Assembly (NCBI GenBank): GCA_910574455.1
Contig: CAJSYZ010000004.1
Coordinates: 1,984,001-2,048,000, forward strand
From: Trichaptum fuscoviolaceum
Taxonomy: Eukaryota > Basidiomycota > Agaricomycetes > Hymenochaetales > Trichaptaceae
Length of the DNA stretch: 64,000 nt
Reading direction: 5' to 3'
Every line of letters starts with the position of its first letter. Position 1 is the stretch's first letter. Of the stretch, positions 61,017-64,000 are shown in pieces. The notes below the pieces were generated by a model. It saw only the letters and a program-made list of their open reading frames with translations. It was not told where the DNA came from and ran no database searches. The position numbers and the translations under genes were made by a program.

Positions 61017-61968
61017 GCATGAAGTGGTTACTTTGTAGCGGACTTTCCTGTTGTCCACTCAGATCCGAGCGATCCCGGCTTGTCAAAGCGCTAGCTACGT
61101 ACATAGTCCTCGCCTTGTCTAATGTATGTATTGAACTCTAGTTTTGGTACCTTGTGAGTGGTTGAAACATCGTAGTCTGGGCCAGAAAGTATCAAGAACT
61201 TGAATGTCAGGCTGACTTTATCGATACTTCTGTTTAGCTTTATGGATATCCCGGATCATCGCGAAAGAGTCACTGTATAGTTACTAGTTTGAGTCCGTCT
61301 GTAGCTGAGAGCCTTAGATCCCTCAGGCTTCTGTCTCCGGCCTTGGATAAGTTAGGTTCAAGCTCCGAAGTGTCGGCTGCGTCTCGGAACGAGTCCTCGG
61401 AGTTGTAGTAAAACCACGTGCCGCTGGCACTGGCACTGGCAGTGAGTATGGGCAGATCCACTTTCGGCCCAATTTTAAGCTTTCGTGGGAAAATATTGCT
61501 TTACTATTATACATGTACAGTAAAATGCATTGCGCCAGAAGGCCGTGTCCCGTACCTAAGAAGCATTTTCTGTCTTCACCCCATCTGAGCAGTACCCCAC
61601 ATCAACGAGCTATTGATATTACACGAGATTACTTGTGATCGAGAGATGCAGGCCACCGTTGGCACGATGATTATCGCTCGACGTTCATGGTTCTCCTGCT
61701 AGTTTAAAGCGTGTTCAAGCTTGCCTATCGCGACGTGGGCACGGCTATCAGTACAACTTGAATGTACTTTATGTAAGTAGGAATCTACCATTACATATCG
61801 CAACCTAAAGTGATTCATTTCAGCAGATGAAATCAGGTGTAGTATTCTCGATTTGGTTTGGTTCTGAGCAATATCCGCGAAGTCAGTATACGATGTATAT
61901 CCGGGGTAATTGTCCTGTCAGGTTCCCTTGCAACAACCGGCACCAACTTGAAGGAGCACCCTTTCCTC
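61017..61968. other. Intergenic, no gene seen
   Basis: A run of overlapping CTGGCACTGGCACTGGCAGTG words lies near 61425. No exon is supported. Confidence 0.4.
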
Positions 61969-62461
61969 ATGTCTACCTCGAGTGAACTTTTTGGTGGTTT
62001 CACCGAACCTCCCGAGGGCTTCAATCGTCGCCTGCGTGAGTTCATGCTGCAACATTAATCAGATGTGATAGCTGAGTTTTGGCGAGGTGGGCCGCATCAT
62101 GCGTTGAAAAGGGCTGGACCTGAGGCGGGAAGTTTCCAAGTTTGATCATAATACCGAATGTTCCAATTCAGAACCCCGTGCTCGTAGTATCACCTTATTC
62201 AACGGATCGCTCGAGCAGGTGCTTCTGGCAGAGGTATTCGTAGGGCCCGGGGTTGCCGAGAGTCGTAAGTGCTCAGGTGGCCAGGCTCTTGTAGTTGAGG
62301 CATGGAGTGGACGTCCAGCCCACATACTACATAGTACTCGCTTGAGTCGTGGCACTGGAAAGAAGAACCCATACAAGCACCGAACATCATTGCATATCAC
62401 ATGTACAACTGGTTCACCTTGGCACCCTGAGTTATGCAATCATACTAGTAAGCCAGACTAA
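61969..62461 (+). CDS. Small unknown-family protein, copy 1
   Basis: Exons 61969-62035, 62072-62131 and 62172-62461 give about 138 residues. It starts MSTSSELFGGFTEPPEGFNR. The second exon reads EFWRGGPHHALKRAGPEAG and the third ARSITLFNGSLEQVLLAEVF. EFW-x-G-x-PH-x-x-L and IT-x-x-NGSLEQ-x-L are shared with the next gene (62574-63202), with both introns at equivalent positions. The N-terminal region is much shorter than in the neighbour, the first intron is unusually short (36 nt) and the second donor is GTTTCC. A truncated or decaying copy is therefore possible. I do not recognise the family. Confidence 0.45.
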
Positions 62462-62573
62462 GCTTTAAATCGGAGTGAAGACCATGTCAGTGCACGATAG
62501 TATCTGTACAAAGGGAGGTTTCCTTCCTACCAATACGACCGTCAGCTTCAAAGATTGACCTTCGCCTTCAATA

Positions 62574-63202
62574 ATGTCTTTGGATATCTTTCGTATCACT
62601 CCGGAACCTCCAGAGAGCCTCACGGCCCATATCCGTGTTCTATCGGATGATAGGATTCCCTCCCGTTCCCACGAACTTCTCGATGCCCGAGTGCTAGAGA
62701 AGCTTGACAAGGAGGAACATAGACACTTGAAGGATCCTAAAGCACGGGAGGATTACATCGGCCTCGTCGAACTGGTCGCAATTACTGTCAAATCCTTCGC
62801 GGACTTAGGCACTGTCAAATATGCCATGAAAAAGATCAAAGCAGAGTACAATAGCGACAATACAAGCGAGGAAAAATGGAGAGATTTCAAGAGGCTGATC
62901 GATTCCTGCCTCACCAAGCGAAAGTTCAGAATGATACGCTGTCTGCGTGAGTATTGAAGTACTCGTCAGATGCGATAACTAATCTGTAACTGATTCGAAA
63001 CAGACGAGTTCTGGCTTGGTTGGCCCCATAAAGAATTGAGATGGTCGCAGTAAGAACGTCACTTGCTGAGTTTTGGTTAGTGTCCTGATTGATCTATCTC
63101 CATACTCATAGAATCACTGAGTACAATGGTTCACTCGAGCAATTTCTTGCAGAGGAAGCGGAAATGGCTCAAATGCAAGAAACGGCGAATCTCAACGGAT
63201 AA
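62574..63202 (+). CDS. Small unknown-family protein, copy 2
   Basis: Exons 62574-62946, 63004-63049 and 63112-63202 give about 169 residues. The N-terminus MSLDIFRITPEPPESLTAHI and a charged helical middle (HELLDARVLEKLDKEEHRHL and NTSEEKWRDFKRLIDSCLTK) precede the shared C-terminal blocks HEFWLGWPHKELRWSQ and ITEYNGSLEQFLAEEAEMAQ. No signal peptide or membrane helix; predicted soluble, mostly helical. GT-AG introns are clean. Its tandem paralogue lies 110 bp upstream. Function unknown. Confidence 0.6.
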
Positions 63203-64000
63203 TGGTGATGCATAGTTGATACTGAAGGAGTAGAGTTTGATACGACCATGAAGGCATGTTTAGCGTCCGTTTAGCGTCGATACTTGATAATGACCTTCAT
63301 TGGACGACTGGTCACTTCGGCCACTAGCTGTTCAAGCACTGAAATACATACGCCATGACGTGAGTAATTCAATGTTGTCCATACTAAAACTTTAGTGTGC
63401 ATCCCAGTCGATAAATACTGTGAATTGTCTGTCTGACCTTGCGGATGCTTTACTAGTTCCCAAGTTTTCTCCATCATTAGATTAGAATCTACGCTTACAT
63501 GCCCACTGGACCACGTCCTCCTCTCCTTTTCTGAGTTGACTTCAAGTGGCGACATCAATCACATTGTGCCTCCCGGGGGAGATAAGAAACACTGTAAGAG
63601 TGGAAATAATTTACAAAGGGATACTGCGAAGACCAACTACATAGACGCAAGAAGCATCGAGAGTCAGTCACTGCAAGCTTGTCGCTGTCTGTACCATTCG
63701 AGTGACTGGAGGGACTTAAACGTGTCCTTCTGGTGCAAAGTCAGAGAATGTGACCATTTAAAGAAAACGCTAACCTGTCACGGGAAACATAAGAGGATGT
63801 CTGAAATCAAGACCGTAGGGGCCGTAAAGTACTATCGTGGGACAACCTTTGCAAAACTTTCAGAACTTTATATGTCGTAACTCAGGAAAACCTCTATTAA
63901 ATACAGAATTAATTATTGCGCTTTCGTAGCATCTTGTGAGCATGAATAAGATTTTTACTTACTTTATAAAATATAACAGAAGGTATCGGCCTATGGCCGA
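63203..64000. other. No gene recognised to the window end
   Basis: A plus-strand frame at about 63536-63880 (for example INHIVPPGGDKKHCKSGNNL) is Lys/Cys-rich with no known motif. A gene could continue beyond the window, but nothing here supports one. Confidence 0.3.

Overview
This window looks like nuclear DNA from an agaricomycete (mushroom-forming) basidiomycete. Coding sequence is broken by many 45-70 nt GT-AG introns. Several families typical of Agaricomycetes are present: DUF6533 seven-helix proteins, DUF7330-like proteins, an aegerolysin, and a spermidine synthase-saccharopine dehydrogenase fusion. There is one U2 snRNA gene. No bacterial-type operon, CRISPR array or convincing tRNA was found.

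Layout. 3.3-6.8 kb (-): a complete Zn(II)2Cys6 regulator. 7.66-7.85 kb (+): U2 snRNA. 10.0-12.7 kb: two convergent DUF7330-like genes. 13.5-13.9 kb (-): aegerolysin. 16.0-17.7 kb (+): secreted GH43 arabinanase-like enzyme. 19.2-22.1 kb (+): multi-exon membrane protein. 24.0-24.6 and 27.3-27.6 kb: two dead copies of an NNT1/EFM7-like methyltransferase. 28.2-32.6 kb (-): the spermidine synthase-saccharopine dehydrogenase fusion gene, split in its dehydrogenase half by a 1.75-kb transposon-like insert. That insert has terminal inverted repeats, an 8-9 bp target duplication and fragments of TFIIB. 35.4-36.4 kb: a near-perfect inverted repeat with two ~480-bp arms. 38.1-40.2 kb (-): a decayed second copy of the Zn(II)2Cys6 regulator. 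41.5-43.3 kb (+): a DUF6533 gene.

45-61 kb is the most coherent block: a UbiA-type prenyltransferase, an AMID/AIFM2-like FAD oxidoreductase, a second DUF6533 membrane protein, a salicylate-hydroxylase-type FAD monooxygenase, a questin-oxidase-like (DUF4243) protein and a cytochrome P450. I infer a biosynthetic cluster for a prenylated aromatic (meroterpenoid-like) product. A plausible order is aromatic prenylation, ring hydroxylation or oxidative decarboxylation to a hydroquinone, quinone redox, then ring cleavage or Baeyer-Villiger-type and P450 tailoring. No polyketide synthase or recognisable terpene cyclase is visible here. 62.0-63.2 kb holds two adjacent paralogues of a small family I do not recognise.

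Duplication is a recurring theme (regulator, methyltransferase, DUF7330, DUF6533 and the small unknown family). Together with mobile DNA and long gene-poor stretches, this marks an accessory, rearranging region. Exon structures were assembled by eye from splice consensus and reading-frame continuity, so individual junctions may be off by a few bases.
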